In this document: piece after piece, positions 1 through 8,749 of the stretch
Numbering within the stretch: position 1 is the first letter of the stretch
Layout: every line of letters begins with the position of its first letter
Assembly (NCBI GenBank): GCA_963778945.1
Contig: CAVZWL010000016.1
Coordinates: 1-64,000 of the forward strand
Direction: 5' to 3'
Origin: Fen-1254 sp963778945
GTDB lineage: Bacteria; Bacteroidota; Ignavibacteria; UBA10030
Length of the DNA stretch: 64,000 nucleotides
Translations under genes and position numbers: made by a program
The notes under the pieces: model-generated
Told to the model about the DNA's origin: nothing
What the model saw: the letters and a program-made list of their open reading frames with translations, nothing else
Databases searched by the model: none

Positions 1-363
1 TTTCAATCCGGCGTAAACAATTTTTTGCAGCGGATTGAGCTTGCTTAACACCGTTTTCTTTGTCGGATGGGAAGCATTGCGAAAGATTCCGAAGATGTAA
101 TACTCCATCTGCGCACGGAGGTTTTTTCGTGTGGGCAGATATTGCCGCCATTCACCCGTTGTGATATGCCAGAAAATTGCAAAAACGATAAGAACGAGAA
201 ATGCAATTGCAGCAGCATTGTGCAGTTTCACTGCCTGTTCGAAGCCGAAGAAATGAATGCTTCCATGTATTTCAAACCCTGTGAAACCGAGAAAGATAAT
301 CAGCAATGCTTGCATCCAATGCCAAAAACGTTCGAATCCTTTATAAACATATTCGCGTGTCAT
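1..363 (-). CDS. cytochrome b/b6-type membrane subunit (partial, C-terminus off window)
   Basis: Membrane b-type cytochrome that probably exchanges electrons between the quinone pool and the octaheme cytochrome encoded immediately upstream. The 121 visible residues begin at an ATG that overlaps the upstream stop codon (ATGA), so the two are translationally coupled. Two hydrophobic helices lie at about residues 14-33 and 45-68. Histidines in FWHWMQ, VKLHNAA and FWHIT sit where heme b ligands are expected in the thiosulfate reductase cytochrome b / cytochrome b561 group. The rest of the protein lies beyond base 1. A formate dehydrogenase gamma-like subunit is the main alternative; the octaheme neighbour favours a sulfur or nitrogen oxyanion reductase partner. 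Confidence 0.8.
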   Translation of the reverse strand, partial: MTREYVYKGFERFWHWMQALLIIFLGFTGFEIHGSIHFFGFEQAVKLHNAAAIAFLVLIVFAIFWHITTGEWRQYLPTRKNLRAQMEYYIFGIFRNASHPTKKTVLSKLNPLQKIVYAGLK

Positions 364-1934
364 GCGTTGTTCTCCTTCTGCTTTCGTGAAGACGCTATGC
401 GCATTCCGCCGTGGACAAACACACCAACGAGCGTCAAGACTATTAATACCGTGCCAAGATATTCGATCCAAGATGTATAATCTCTTCCGGGAATATAAAA
501 TCCGGTCAAAGAGGCAATCCTTCCATTATCACGTGTATGGCATTCAGCACAGGGCACGGTTTTGGTTTTCGGAGAAACCATATGATTGATCGGCCAGGTC
601 ATTTCGGTTTCCACAAATCCATATTTGCCGCTGTAGGGGAGATCGATGCGTTTCATGCCTTCCTCGGCAGCGCGATTCCAATTGAATTCCTTCCAGAATC
701 CGCCATCGCCTTCTTTTGTCGAAACGGTTTTTGGTTGTATGAGGTAATTATACGTCATGTCATAAATTTGTTTTGCTCTATGAATTTTAACCGGGACAAT
801 CTTTGAATCAGGGTCGTCATAACTGCCATAAAGCGTATTAATTTTAACGGGCTTGGAAGGATCGATCGTATCTCCGATTAAATAATGCGAAGCCGTTCCG
901 TTGAACCAGATATAATCGGGCTTTAAATTCTTCCCCCAGCGAAACGACCCTTTGATGGACATATAGACGTCTGTCCCATTGGAATCGGTTTCTTCATACG
1001 GTTTGCCGTCTTTCAGCTTTCCGGCAGTTGTCCAGTCCCAATACAGTTTTGTCGGATTGACTTTTGCATACTCGGGGATATGACATGTCTGACATGCAAC
1101 TTTCAAGGTATGCTTATTGAGAATATCATCAGCATGCGGCATAGCCGTATGGCATTGCTCGCATTCAACGCGATTGCGGTTCATCGAAGAGACCGAGTAC
1201 ATTTTGCCGAGCATTTGATGTTTGCGTGCCGTGTGACAATCGACGCATTGCATATCTTCACCGTCGGATGCCATGTGTACATCGACATCGCGTGACGGGT
1301 CGAACAGGGCTTTTTCTAGGTCGCCGTGCTTTACATTGTTGCCTCCACCGCCGAAGAAATGGCATGTGCCGCAATTTGAACGCATTGGCTTGCCGACATG
1401 CTGTGCAACGTTGGCAAGATCAACGGAGGCATCCGGCATACCGGCTCCGCCGGCGGCTTTAATGTATGTGTTGCTATTGTCATGACAGGCGAGGCAATCG
1501 ACATTCAAAGGATTCTTAAAATCAAATTTATCATCTCCCCAGCCGTACCCGATATGACATTTATTGCAACTGCTTTCGTTGCCGGAGATGCCGATACAAA
1601 AATTGTTTAAAATATTTTTTTTGCCGAGCGTGCGAATGCCTTTGCCTTCCACATATTCCTGGCGTTCCCAATTCCAATGGCTGGACTGCATCACTTCTCT
1701 ATGCCGTTCATTGTGACAGGAAATGCATGCCGCGGTAACATCCTGCGGTTTTGAAAAATGCTTTTTGAGCTGCGTGAATTGTGTGTGATCAACAGAAGAC
1801 GTTTCTTTATGTTGATACTTCGTGTGCAATTTCATAAGCGGTGTTGTTGCTGTACCATGATCAGTCAAAGTCAACATGGTTAATAAGGAAAGAACAAGAA
1901 CACTAAATCCAATACTCATAATCGTTTTTTTCAT
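360..1934 (-). CDS. octaheme c-type cytochrome, tetrathionate reductase (OTR) family
   Basis: Exported multiheme cytochrome of 524 residues. Members of this family reduce tetrathionate, and in vitro also nitrite and hydroxylamine. The N-terminus is a signal peptide (hydrophobic 6-22). Exactly eight CxxCH motifs occur at about residues 70, 123, 147, 188, 230, 258, 281 and 462: CISCH, CNKCH, CLACH, CGTCH, CVDCH, CEQCH, CQTCH, CAECH. A C-terminal membrane helix (about 482-503) anchors it, with the heme domain outside. The gene is intact, follows the MerR gene by 18 bases and overlaps the cytochrome b gene, so the three form one operon. The physiological substrate cannot be read from the sequence; surrounding sulfur genes favour tetrathionate or a related sulfur compound. 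Confidence 0.93.
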   Translation of the reverse strand: MKKTIMSIGFSVLVLSLLTMLTLTDHGTATTPLMKLHTKYQHKETSSVDHTQFTQLKKHFSKPQDVTAACISCHNERHREVMQSSHWNWERQEYVEGKGIRTLGKKNILNNFCIGISGNESSCNKCHIGYGWGDDKFDFKNPLNVDCLACHDNSNTYIKAAGGAGMPDASVDLANVAQHVGKPMRSNCGTCHFFGGGGNNVKHGDLEKALFDPSRDVDVHMASDGEDMQCVDCHTARKHQMLGKMYSVSSMNRNRVECEQCHTAMPHADDILNKHTLKVACQTCHIPEYAKVNPTKLYWDWTTAGKLKDGKPYEETDSNGTDVYMSIKGSFRWGKNLKPDYIWFNGTASHYLIGDTIDPSKPVKINTLYGSYDDPDSKIVPVKIHRAKQIYDMTYNYLIQPKTVSTKEGDGGFWKEFNWNRAAEEGMKRIDLPYSGKYGFVETEMTWPINHMVSPKTKTVPCAECHTRDNGRIASLTGFYIPGRDYTSWIEYLGTVLIVLTLVGVFVHGGMRIASSRKQKENNA

Positions 1935-1952
1935 GTGAATGGATTCCTTGTT

Positions 1953-2417
1953 TTAAGAGGAAGAGTCCTTACACTCAGAGATACTGAGTGATCGTTGTAT
2001 CATTTTTTTAATATTCCCGCAATCGGATGAAAGTTGATACACGTTGCAGGCACGGCAGTCTCGTGCTGCACAATCCGTATTCTTTTGTTCATAGGTCCAG
2101 CACCCGGCATCGTGCGAACCATACGCAGGGCAATCACTTCTTTTTTCCGGAGGACAATTTACAATTTCCCAGCAAGGCATCAAGGAATGAATCCTGCGAA
2201 TACCTTCCATACTGATCTTTTGGTCGTTTATTGCCATGCGAATACAACGAATCCGTTCAATATCATCTTGTGTGTAGACACGCTGATTGCCTGCACTTTT
2301 TTGTATGATCACGAGACCGCGTTCTTCATACAAACGGAGTATTTGAACGGACACACCCAATTGCTTGGCAACTTCGCCAATGGAATAAATTCTGGGTCCT
2401 TTTATCTCGGTTCTCAT
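1953..2417 (-). CDS. MerR-family regulator with cysteine-rich two-CW-like C-terminal domain
   Basis: Transcription factor of 154 residues. The N-terminal winged helix has the typical MerR/HspR opening (YSIGEVAKQLGVSVQILRLY). The C-terminal half carries about eight cysteines in a pattern like the two-CW domain (CWEIVNC, CPAYG, GCWTY, CAARDCRAC), which suggests metal, Fe-S or redox sensing. The ATG at 2417 is chosen; an upstream TTG at 2438 would add seven residues. It lies directly upstream of the octaheme cytochrome and probably controls that operon. The family is clear, the signal is not. Confidence 0.85.
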   Translation of the reverse strand: MRTEIKGPRIYSIGEVAKQLGVSVQILRLYEERGLVIIQKSAGNQRVYTQDDIERIRCIRMAINDQKISMEGIRRIHSLMPCWEIVNCPPEKRSDCPAYGSHDAGCWTYEQKNTDCAARDCRACNVYQLSSDCGNIKKMIQRSLSISECKDSSS

Positions 2418-2627
2418 AGCTATAGTTATAATTAGCAACTATTGTGCCGCGCCATTTATGTCCAAAAAATTAAAAAAATGGGCAATAAATTCGAATTATT
2501 ATTAAAAAATAAAAAATGGAAGTTATTCGTTCTAAATAATTGGAGAGGTTATGAGGAGAGAGATTTTATAATTTTTTCAGAATATTCACAATTGAAATGC
2601 TATCTTGATAATTATTGTACGTCTTTT

Positions 2628-3632
2628 CTACCATTGTGCTGCGACACGCTGCACGACAATACTTGTGAATGCAACACACATCCAGACAATAAAACCAAGC
2701 AGCATAGGTTTGAGCCCGGTTGCAAGCATTTTTCTCAAATCGGTTTTAAGTCCGATAGCGCTGAGGGCCATAATAATGAAGAACTTGCCTGACTCTTTAA
2801 GAAAAGCAATGACTGGCTTGTCGAGCATACCCGACGTGTTCAGTGCAGACATCAAAAGAAATCCGAGGATAAACCAAGGAAATATTTTTGCCGGATGGAA
2901 ATGAGCGCCCTGAACTTGCTGCGCTTCACGTTTTTTCCGCACCATCATCAACGCTACAAATCCGAGTGCAATGGGTACAATCATGATGGTCCTTGTTAAT
3001 TTGACAATCGTAGCATAATCGCCCGCGGCGTTGCCGAACGTGTATCCCGCTGCAACGACAGAGGATGTATCGTTAATGGCGGTACCGGCAAACATTCCGA
3101 AACCCATTTGTGTGAATCCCAATATGTGTCCAAGCGCAGGAAAAATAAAAACTGCAACGATATTGAAGAGAAAAACAGTCGAAATGGAATAAGCAATCTC
3201 CTGATCGTTCGCTTCGATGATGGGCGCTATTGCTGCGATAGCCGAGCCGCCACAGATCGCGGTACCGGCACCGATAAGGCTTTTCAAATTAAAGTCTATT
3301 CTTAAAAGCTTTCCTGCTATAACCGCGGCTATCAATGCTGCTGCAATGGTTACAAGGATAATGATGACAGATGCAGCGCCCGTGGCATAAACCTGACGCA
3401 GGCTCAATCCGCTGCCGAGAATGATCACCGCCCACTGCAGTATTTTTTTTGATGTGAAATTAATTCCCGATACATAGGATGAATTGAGAGCTACGATATT
3501 GCCGATACCTATGCCGATAAGAATACCAAAAACAGCTCCGCCTACGAGCGGAATATAATTACCGAGATAATACGCAACGATGGCGATACAAAGTGATACA
3601 ATAACTCCGGGATAATTATTTTGAAGCCACAT
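2628..3632 (-). CDS. YeiH-family putative sulfate exporter
   Basis: Polytopic inner-membrane protein of 334 residues with about ten hydrophobic segments, intact. Family signatures are visible in the middle: GAGTAICGGSAIAAIAP, GMFAGTAINDTSSVVAAGY and KLTRTIMIVP. Members of the YeiH family (Cons_hypoth698) are annotated as putative sulfate exporters, though the substrate is poorly established and some are linked to sulfite or taurine-sulfur metabolism. It is last in a minus-strand set with the TauE/SafE-like gene, a small cysteine protein and a methyltransferase, so export of an oxidised sulfur species is a plausible shared role. Confidence 0.9.
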   Translation of the reverse strand: MWLQNNYPGVIVSLCIAIVAYYLGNYIPLVGGAVFGILIGIGIGNIVALNSSYVSGINFTSKKILQWAVIILGSGLSLRQVYATGAASVIIILVTIAAALIAAVIAGKLLRIDFNLKSLIGAGTAICGGSAIAAIAPIIEANDQEIAYSISTVFLFNIVAVFIFPALGHILGFTQMGFGMFAGTAINDTSSVVAAGYTFGNAAGDYATIVKLTRTIMIVPIALGFVALMMVRKKREAQQVQGAHFHPAKIFPWFILGFLLMSALNTSGMLDKPVIAFLKESGKFFIIMALSAIGLKTDLRKMLATGLKPMLLGFIVWMCVAFTSIVVQRVAAQW

Positions 3633-3696
3633 TATCTATCCATTTTCATGGTGTTTATGTAATAGCAGAAAAATATTTTTATGGAGGTATCGTTGT

Positions 3697-4239
3697 TCAA
3701 ACGGTAAACCGAAACAGAATCATATGTTCTAATGAGATTGTTTCTATCCGGGAGAACCACACTCGTTTCGCGGCTGTTACGATATCTTCGATTTGAAGAC
3801 GATGATCTAATGGCGGACCGCTTTCTTCCTGTTTGTAGGGCCATTCGAGAATACACACTTTTTGCTTAGCAACGCGCTTTGCTTCAGAAAGGGCTTTGGT
3901 GATATTGTCGGACTCATGCAACACATGACCTAAGAAGACAAGATCAAACGATTTATTTTTAAGCGGTATTTCCTCTACGGTCCCTTGCAGGAATGTTCCT
4001 GTTGGTGTAAACTCTTTGGCGGCTTTCAGCATATCGGGATTTGGATCAATTCCGGTCACCATGAATCCTCTTTTTGAAAATGCCTCTGCAAATATTCCGC
4101 TGCCCGTCCCCACATCCAAAACATTCACAGCCCGAATATCCTCAAGACAGAGATCAGCAGTCCGGTCTACTTCAAGAAGTGCAACCCGCTGCGGTGCTCG
4201 AAGACGTTCTACTTCTCCATTGTACCTGCGTTCATGCAT
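3697..4239 (-). CDS. class I SAM-dependent methyltransferase
   Basis: Cytoplasmic methyltransferase of 180 residues. Motif I is NVLDVGTGSGIFAEAF at about residues 38-53, the acidic strand-2 motif is TGIDPNPDML, and the post-motif region reads SFDLVFLGHVLHE. Fold and cofactor (SAM) are clear, as in UbiE/Methyltransf_11 proteins; the substrate is not. It lies between the small cysteine protein and YeiH on the same strand. A role in sulfur-compound or small-molecule methylation is only a guess from context. Confidence 0.85.
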   Translation of the reverse strand: MHERRYNGEVERLRAPQRVALLEVDRTADLCLEDIRAVNVLDVGTGSGIFAEAFSKRGFMVTGIDPNPDMLKAAKEFTPTGTFLQGTVEEIPLKNKSFDLVFLGHVLHESDNITKALSEAKRVAKQKVCILEWPYKQEESGPPLDHRLQIEDIVTAAKRVWFSRIETISLEHMILFRFTV

Positions 4240-4254
4240 ATCATTCCGTGAGTT

Positions 4255-4530
4255 CTATGGTTTTTTATCCGATATCCAATATTGCGATACTTTAGCTTGC
4301 ATGTGTTGTTTAAGTGCAGCATGTACGATACCGCTTGTGCATTCATTTGCAAATGTTTCGCATGCAAGATTGACAAAGCGTTCCGCTTCTTCTTTGGATT
4401 GTGCCTTTCCAATACGTTCCTCAACTCCGGAGCAATGCTTGATGATAAGCTCAGATTGTTTTATCTGGCCGAGTTGTATAAATTGCCGCTCATTGAACAG
4501 CTCTTCATTCTCTATCATGTGCTGTTTCAT
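4255..4530 (-). CDS. small cysteine-containing protein, unknown function
   Basis: A 91-residue protein not assigned to a family. It is mostly helical in composition, with cysteines in KHCSG, NLACE and NECTS, and no membrane segment or signal peptide. As read, its frame is continuous with the upstream exporter, but that apparent fusion results from a frameshift at about 4580-4586. In the corrected frame the exporter stops at 4536, and this ATG follows six bases later. The spacing suggests translational coupling to TauE/SafE. Confidence 0.6.
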   Translation of the reverse strand: MKQHMIENEELFNERQFIQLGQIKQSELIIKHCSGVEERIGKAQSKEEAERFVNLACETFANECTSGIVHAALKQHMQAKVSQYWISDKKP

Positions 4531-4535
4531 TCCGA

Positions 4536-4899
4536 TTACTTTCCAAACATCATTTTCAACCCAATAAGCACAAGAAAAGTACCCGAAGACTTTTCCAAGA
4601 ATATCGTTTGATATGCCTGTCGCAAATCGAGCGCCGAATAAGCTGCCGACAATAAATCCGGCTGCAATGATTGCCGCTACCTTTATATCGACAAAGCCCT
4701 TTTGATAATATGTCCATGCGGCAAAAATACCGATAGGGGGAACAAGAAGCGCAAGCGTCGTTCCCTGCGCTTGCTGCTGTGTAAAGCCAAAGAGAAACAC
4801 AAGCGCCGGCACAATTAAGATGCCGCCGCCTATTCCTACAAGCCCGCTCAGAATACCGGCAGCCAAACCTAAGAGCAGATATGCAACGATGTTATTCAT
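4536..4899 (-). CDS. short TauE/SafE-family sulfite exporter-like membrane protein (frameshifted)
   Basis: Half-size TauE/SafE (TSUP) protein of about 120 residues. The family's N-terminal signature GLAAGILSGLVGIGGGILIVP is visible, followed by three further hydrophobic helices; AQGTTLALLVPP is also typical. Near 4580-4586 the frame slips by one base: the downstream frame gives FLVLIGLKMMFGK and a stop at 4536, the normal end of these short versions. Short TSUP proteins probably dimerise to make a full transporter. Family members export sulfite, sulfoacetate or thiosulfate. Downstream genes on the same strand include YeiH. Confidence 0.8.
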
Positions 4900-4978
4900 A
4901 TCACGATCCTCTTTTATTGCGTAAAATGTTCTTTATCAATAAACAGTAGAATCTCAATAAAAACAAGTATCGGTCATT

Positions 4979-5221
4979 TTAGTGCGGGACTTGAGACTGC
5001 CTTTTTAATTTCATCCTGTTGAGATGATGCTGCACAGAAAGCATAAGAGGACATTGTCTCCCAAAATCCGTAAAGCCAAGGAACAGCACAAGCAATGACA
5101 TGGCAATTACATAAGAGCGACCAGGGCATCCTAAAAGAAAAAGGAGAACCCCAAGTATACCAATTCCTTTCAGCGCATTCCTTATTATTATTCGCTGCTG
5201 CACATCGGCTCCTTTATGCAT
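4979..5221 (-). CDS. small DUF2892-like membrane protein
   Basis: An 80-residue protein with two hydrophobic segments (about 18-32 and 37-50) followed by a CPLM motif and a basic tail, resembling the DUF2892/YgaP membrane domain. Its ATG overlaps the stop of the upstream DUF2892 gene (sequence GCATAA). The pair are probably tandem relatives. In YgaP this domain is fused to a rhodanese that handles persulfide sulfur; here the rhodanese is encoded separately at 8750-9022. The family call is tentative because the helices are divergent. Confidence 0.6.
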   Translation of the reverse strand: MHKGADVQQRIIIRNALKGIGILGVLLFLLGCPGRSYVIAMSLLVLFLGFTDFGRQCPLMLSVQHHLNRMKLKRQSQVPH

Positions 5222-5424
5222 CCTTCTTCTTCATCGTCGAGAGCTTCAGCGGCAGATACAACGGGCAGAAACCGATTGCGCTCGTTAAGAGGAAGACAAC
5301 TGCGAAGATGCCAAGAATGATTGCCGCTATACCAGTGATTTGATTTGTAAAGTACAAAAACGCCTATGACAACAGCCGCAAGAACGCGGACTATTTTATC
5401 GATAGAACCCATGTTTTGTTTCAT
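5214..5424 (-). CDS. DUF2892 (YgaP-type) membrane protein, frameshifted
   Basis: Small inner-membrane protein of about 69 residues. The start MKQNMGSIDKIVRVLAAV is standard for DUF2892. At the A run 5356-5360 (T run on the coding strand) one base too many throws the frame. Dropping one base restores TNQITGIAAIILGIFAVVF, then IGFCPLYLPLKLST and a TAA at 5214. The corrected protein matches the family over its full length. This is one of the clearest homopolymer errors in the window. It is divergent from the thioredoxin gene across about 170 bases. Confidence 0.82.
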
Positions 5425-5592
5425 GACGATACTCCTGTGTGTATGTGAATGATTTATAGATAGGATGCACGAAACTTGTAAAAGGTTCGTTCCTTCTTAT
5501 AATATTCCTGATTCCATGACGAATCGTTTTCCATATTCCATCATCGTATGTAGAACAAAGAAAAATGAACATTTCAGCAAAGGAGAAGAAAC

Positions 5593-5973
5593 ATGTCAGA
5601 ACATCTCAATAAACAGGCCTTTCGTGATAAGGTTTTTAACTTTGAAAAAAACAAAGAGTGGAAATACGAGGGAACTCTTCCGGCGCTTGTGGATTTTTGG
5701 GCGCCATGGTGCGGACCCTGCCGCATGGTCGGGCCGGTCATTGATGAATTATCCGATGAATACGCAGGAAAAGTGAACTTCTACAAAATCAACACCGACG
5801 AAGAGCAAGACCTCGCTGGTTTGTTCGGTATTCAGAGTATTCCATCGCTGCTGTTTATTCCGATTCATGGGGAACCGAAAATGGCCATGGGCGCTTTGCC
5901 TAAAAAAGAACTCAAAAGAATAATCGAAAGCGATTTAATAATATCGAGCAAACAACCAGCGGCGGCGAAATGA
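5593..5973 (+). CDS. trxA: thioredoxin
   Basis: Cytoplasmic disulfide reductase of 126 residues. The active site is FWAPWCGPCRMVGPV at about residues 35-49, and the cis-proline loop is QSIPSLLFI. A good ribosome-binding site (aaaggagaag) precedes the ATG. The gene overlaps the next start by four bases. It opens a plus-strand redox run with a DUF6132 protein, TlpA, a CoA-disulfide reductase-like enzyme and rhodanese, consistent with thiol or persulfide handling. No odd residues seen. Confidence 0.95.
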   Translation: MSEHLNKQAFRDKVFNFEKNKEWKYEGTLPALVDFWAPWCGPCRMVGPVIDELSDEYAGKVNFYKINTDEEQDLAGLFGIQSIPSLLFIPIHGEPKMAMGALPKKELKRIIESDLIISSKQPAAAK

Positions 5974-6191
5974 AGCAACGTATTCTTCAATGTAAAGAAT
6001 TCTTCATCGGTTCGGTCCGTCGAAAGAGGATTACATATTCCCTCTTAGGTGCTTTGGCGGGGTATGGCTACTATTATTTTGTTGGATGCAGCACGGGTAC
6101 ATGCCCGATTTCAAGTAATCCATGGATAAGCACGATGTATGGGGCAAGTATGGGTTTTCTATTGACTATTGGAGAACATAAAAAAGCATAG
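5970..6191 (+). CDS. DUF6132-family small membrane protein
   Basis: A 73-residue protein whose ATG overlaps the thioredoxin stop (ATGA). It has two hydrophobic stretches (about 23-40 and 53-67) separated by the conserved cysteine motif FVGCSTGTCPISSNP. This pattern recurs in small Bacteroidota membrane proteins called DUF6132, which often accompany thioredoxin or rhodanese genes. The two cysteines may be a redox pair or thioredoxin partner site; this is inference from context only. Confidence 0.75.
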   Translation: MKQRILQCKEFFIGSVRRKRITYSLLGALAGYGYYYFVGCSTGTCPISSNPWISTMYGASMGFLLTIGEHKKA

Positions 6192-6300
6192 TGATAAAGT
6201 TATAAGATAATCACTGCGATATGCTCTACAATAAGAATTTACAATTACTCAGCGAATTATGAAAACCGATTTATATTTAGCTTTTAGATATCCCATTGCA

Positions 6301-6420
6301 GATGTTCGTCGCGGACAACATCCAATATCATTTTGTAGCCGCGACCGCTGGTCGCGGGATGCTCCGTCACCACCTCTCCCGCCGCAGGAGAGCTGTGTCG
6401 GCTACAGAAGTTCGTTGCGG
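6301..6420. repeat. intergenic palindromic (REP-like) element
   Basis: A 120-base stretch in the 289-base space between DUF6132 and TlpA, packed with inverted repeats. One hairpin has arms 6301-6306/6317-6322, a perfect 8-bp stem lies at 6339-6346/6350-6357 (CCGCGACC / GGTCGCGG), and a 6-bp stem lies at 6374-6379/6387-6392. An outer 8-bp pair 6334-6341/6399-6406 (TGTAGCCG / CGGCTACA) encloses the inner two. The motif gatgttcgtcgcgg at the left is nearly repeated at the right (6407-6420, 12 of 14 bases). No coding potential; GC is higher than the flanks. Confidence 0.6.
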
Positions 6421-6480
6421 TAACTTAATTTACAAATATGAAACTCACACTGAATAGTCACACGAATTTATAATAAAAGC

Positions 6481-7026
6481 ATGGATGATTATATGAAAAA
6501 AAAGGATCATAGAAAAAGTAAATGGATTGTGTGGCTTCTGGTATTTATCGTTTCATCAGCCGTACTCTATTTGGTCGGTTCAACTTCTGCGCAACAGCCA
6601 TCTTCAACCTCTTCGACCACGAATGTCGAAGCGCCTCAATTTGCATTGAATGATATTGACGGACATTCCGTTTCCCTCTCAAATTATCGCGGCAAGGTTG
6701 TCCTTCTTGATTTTTGGGCTTCATGGTGTCCGCCGTGCAAACGGGAAATTCCAGATTTTATCTCACTTCAAAATCAATATGCAAAGCAAGGACTTCAGAT
6801 TATCGGTATCGGCTTGGATCAACCAAACAATATTGTCTCATTTGTCCGGCAGCATGCCATCAATTATCCTGTTATAGTTGGTGATGAGGCAATCTCTCGC
6901 CTGTATGGCGGTATATCCGGTATTCCAACCACATTTATTATCGATAAACAAGGCAATATTATAAATAAATTCGAGGGTTTTACAAATCGAACGGTTTTTG
7001 AAGAAGAAATCAAAAAATTACTCTAA
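6481..7026 (+). CDS. TlpA-family thiol-disulfide oxidoreductase, membrane anchored
   Basis: Protein of 181 residues: a short basic N-terminus, one membrane helix (about 16-33) and a periplasmic thioredoxin fold. The active site is FWASWCPPCKREIPDF at about residues 80-95, and the cis-Pro loop is SGIPTTFIID. TlpA/ResA proteins reduce periplasmic disulfides, for example for cytochrome c maturation, which would suit the octaheme cytochrome nearby. A second ATG four codons in (6493) could be the start. The CoA-disulfide reductase-like gene follows closely. Confidence 0.9.
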   Translation: MDDYMKKKDHRKSKWIVWLLVFIVSSAVLYLVGSTSAQQPSSTSSTTNVEAPQFALNDIDGHSVSLSNYRGKVVLLDFWASWCPPCKREIPDFISLQNQYAKQGLQIIGIGLDQPNNIVSFVRQHAINYPVIVGDEAISRLYGGISGIPTTFIIDKQGNIINKFEGFTNRTVFEEEIKKLL

Positions 7027-7051
7027 GACGGATATTGACGGAAAAGCAAAA

Positions 7052-8729
7052 GTGAGCACTCTCAGCGGACATACTAAACCCAAAAAAATATTAATCATAG
7101 GCGGCGTGGCGGCTGGAGCGACAGCAGCAGCAAGATTGCGCCGTCTGGATGAAGCAGCCGAGATCACGATTCTGGAAAAAGGAAACTATGTCAGTTTTGC
7201 CAATTGCGGCCTTCCCGTATTTTATCAGCAGGGATATTCAACGAAGATCAAGCTTATTACTTCAAACTCCTGAAGGATTCTTTAGCCGGTATCGAGTTAA
7301 TATAAAGATTAATACGGAAGTAGTGGAGATCAAACGCTACGAAAAGGTTGTCGTTGCACGTACTCTGAGCGGAGACGAAGAAATCCGCTATGATAAACTG
7401 CTTCTTGCGCAGGGCGGATCGCCGATTGTGCCCGCACTTCCGGGTATCGTTAATGATCATGTTTTTAAGTTATGGACGATTCCCGATATGGATCGCATCC
7501 ATAAATTCATTGATGAGAAGAAGCCTGAACATGCCGTAATAGTCGGCGGAGGATTCATCGGCCTGGAAATGGCAGAAGCGCTGAGTGCACGCGGGCTCAA
7601 AGTAACTATCGTTGAAGCAGCGCCACAGGTCATGATTTCGATGGATGCGGAATTCGGAGCCATGATTAAAAGCGGGCTCGAAGAAAAAGGCATTCAAATA
7701 AAAACCCGAGTCAGCTTGTCGGAAATTAGAGACAAAAAACTCGTGCTAAGTGATGGATCTATACTGAATGCCGATTTGGTGCTCTTCTCTATTGGTGTTC
7801 GTCCCGAATTAACCCTGGCAAAAGCAGCGGGTCTGGAGATTGGCGCAAGCGGCGGACTCGTTGTGGACGAAACCATGCGAACGAATGACTCCGACATTTA
7901 CGCCGCAGGCGATATGATAGAGGTTACAAGTAAAATTCATGAAAGAAAAGTCCGCATTCCTTTGGCCGGTCCCGCGAACCGCCAAGGAAGAATAGCTGCA
8001 ACGAATATGCTTGGCGGCAATATGCTTTATCACGGCGCTCTGGGAACATCCGTTGTAAAGCTATTCGATTTCACTGCCGCATCCACAGGATTGTCGGAGA
8101 GAACAGCGAGAGAAGCGGGATTCGATGTCGGTGTTTCGTACGTATTCAAAGATCATCACGTGACGTATTATCCCGGGAGCAAACCGCTGGCATTAAAGCT
8201 TATCTATGATAAGAAAACAACGCGGCTTCTTGGCGGACAAGCGTATGGTCAGGCGGGCGTTGAGAAACGCATTGATGTTCTTGCGACGGCACTGCATGGA
8301 AGAATGACATTAGAAGATTTATCCGAGTTAGATTTAGCCTACGCTCCTCCGTATAACGGCGCCAACGACTCCATAAACCTTGCAGCATTTATCGGTTTAA
8401 ATCATATAACTGAATTCAGTCCGCTAAAGACTCCGTCCGAAACTCTCAATGAGCTGAAGAATACGGAAAGTATTATTCTTGACGTACGAACAATGGGTGA
8501 ACAGTCGAAAGCGCCGATAGAAGATGTGCTCCATATTCCGGCCGATGAGATACGGGACAGATTGAGCGAAATTCCAATGAACAAGACAGTCTTCCTCTTA
8601 AGTAAAGACGGATTTTTAGGTCATACAACACTTCAGATTCTTAAAGCAAACGGATGGACGCGCGTGTATAACATTGCAGGCGGTTATCTCGCAGCACGAT
8701 GGATCGACGGTTGGATTTTTAATACTTAA
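7052..8729 (+). CDS. CoA-disulfide reductase-like flavoprotein with C-terminal rhodanese domain (frameshifted)
   Basis: Pyridine nucleotide-disulfide oxidoreductase of about 559 residues. In order: FAD-binding IIGGVAAGATAAARLRR, redox cysteine in YVSFANCGLP, NAD-binding VIVGGGFIGLEMAEAL, FAD motif DIYAAGDM, dimerisation domain, and a rhodanese-like C-terminus from about residue 460. These enzymes reduce CoA disulfide, polysulfide or CoA persulfide. The rhodanese active-site position reads LLSKDGFLG, with no cysteine, so that domain may be non-catalytic. The first third and the rest are in different frames; removing one C from the run 7214-7216 restores NCGLPYF. The start is taken as GTG 7052, since no ATG fits between the TlpA stop and the FAD motif. 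Confidence 0.87.
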
Positions 8730-8749
8730 CCTTAAGGAGAAAGAATACA

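Noticed and set aside
4016..4567. 183-residue plus-strand frame
   Set aside because: Antisense to the methyltransferase and small cysteine protein genes; serine and cysteine rich, no motif.
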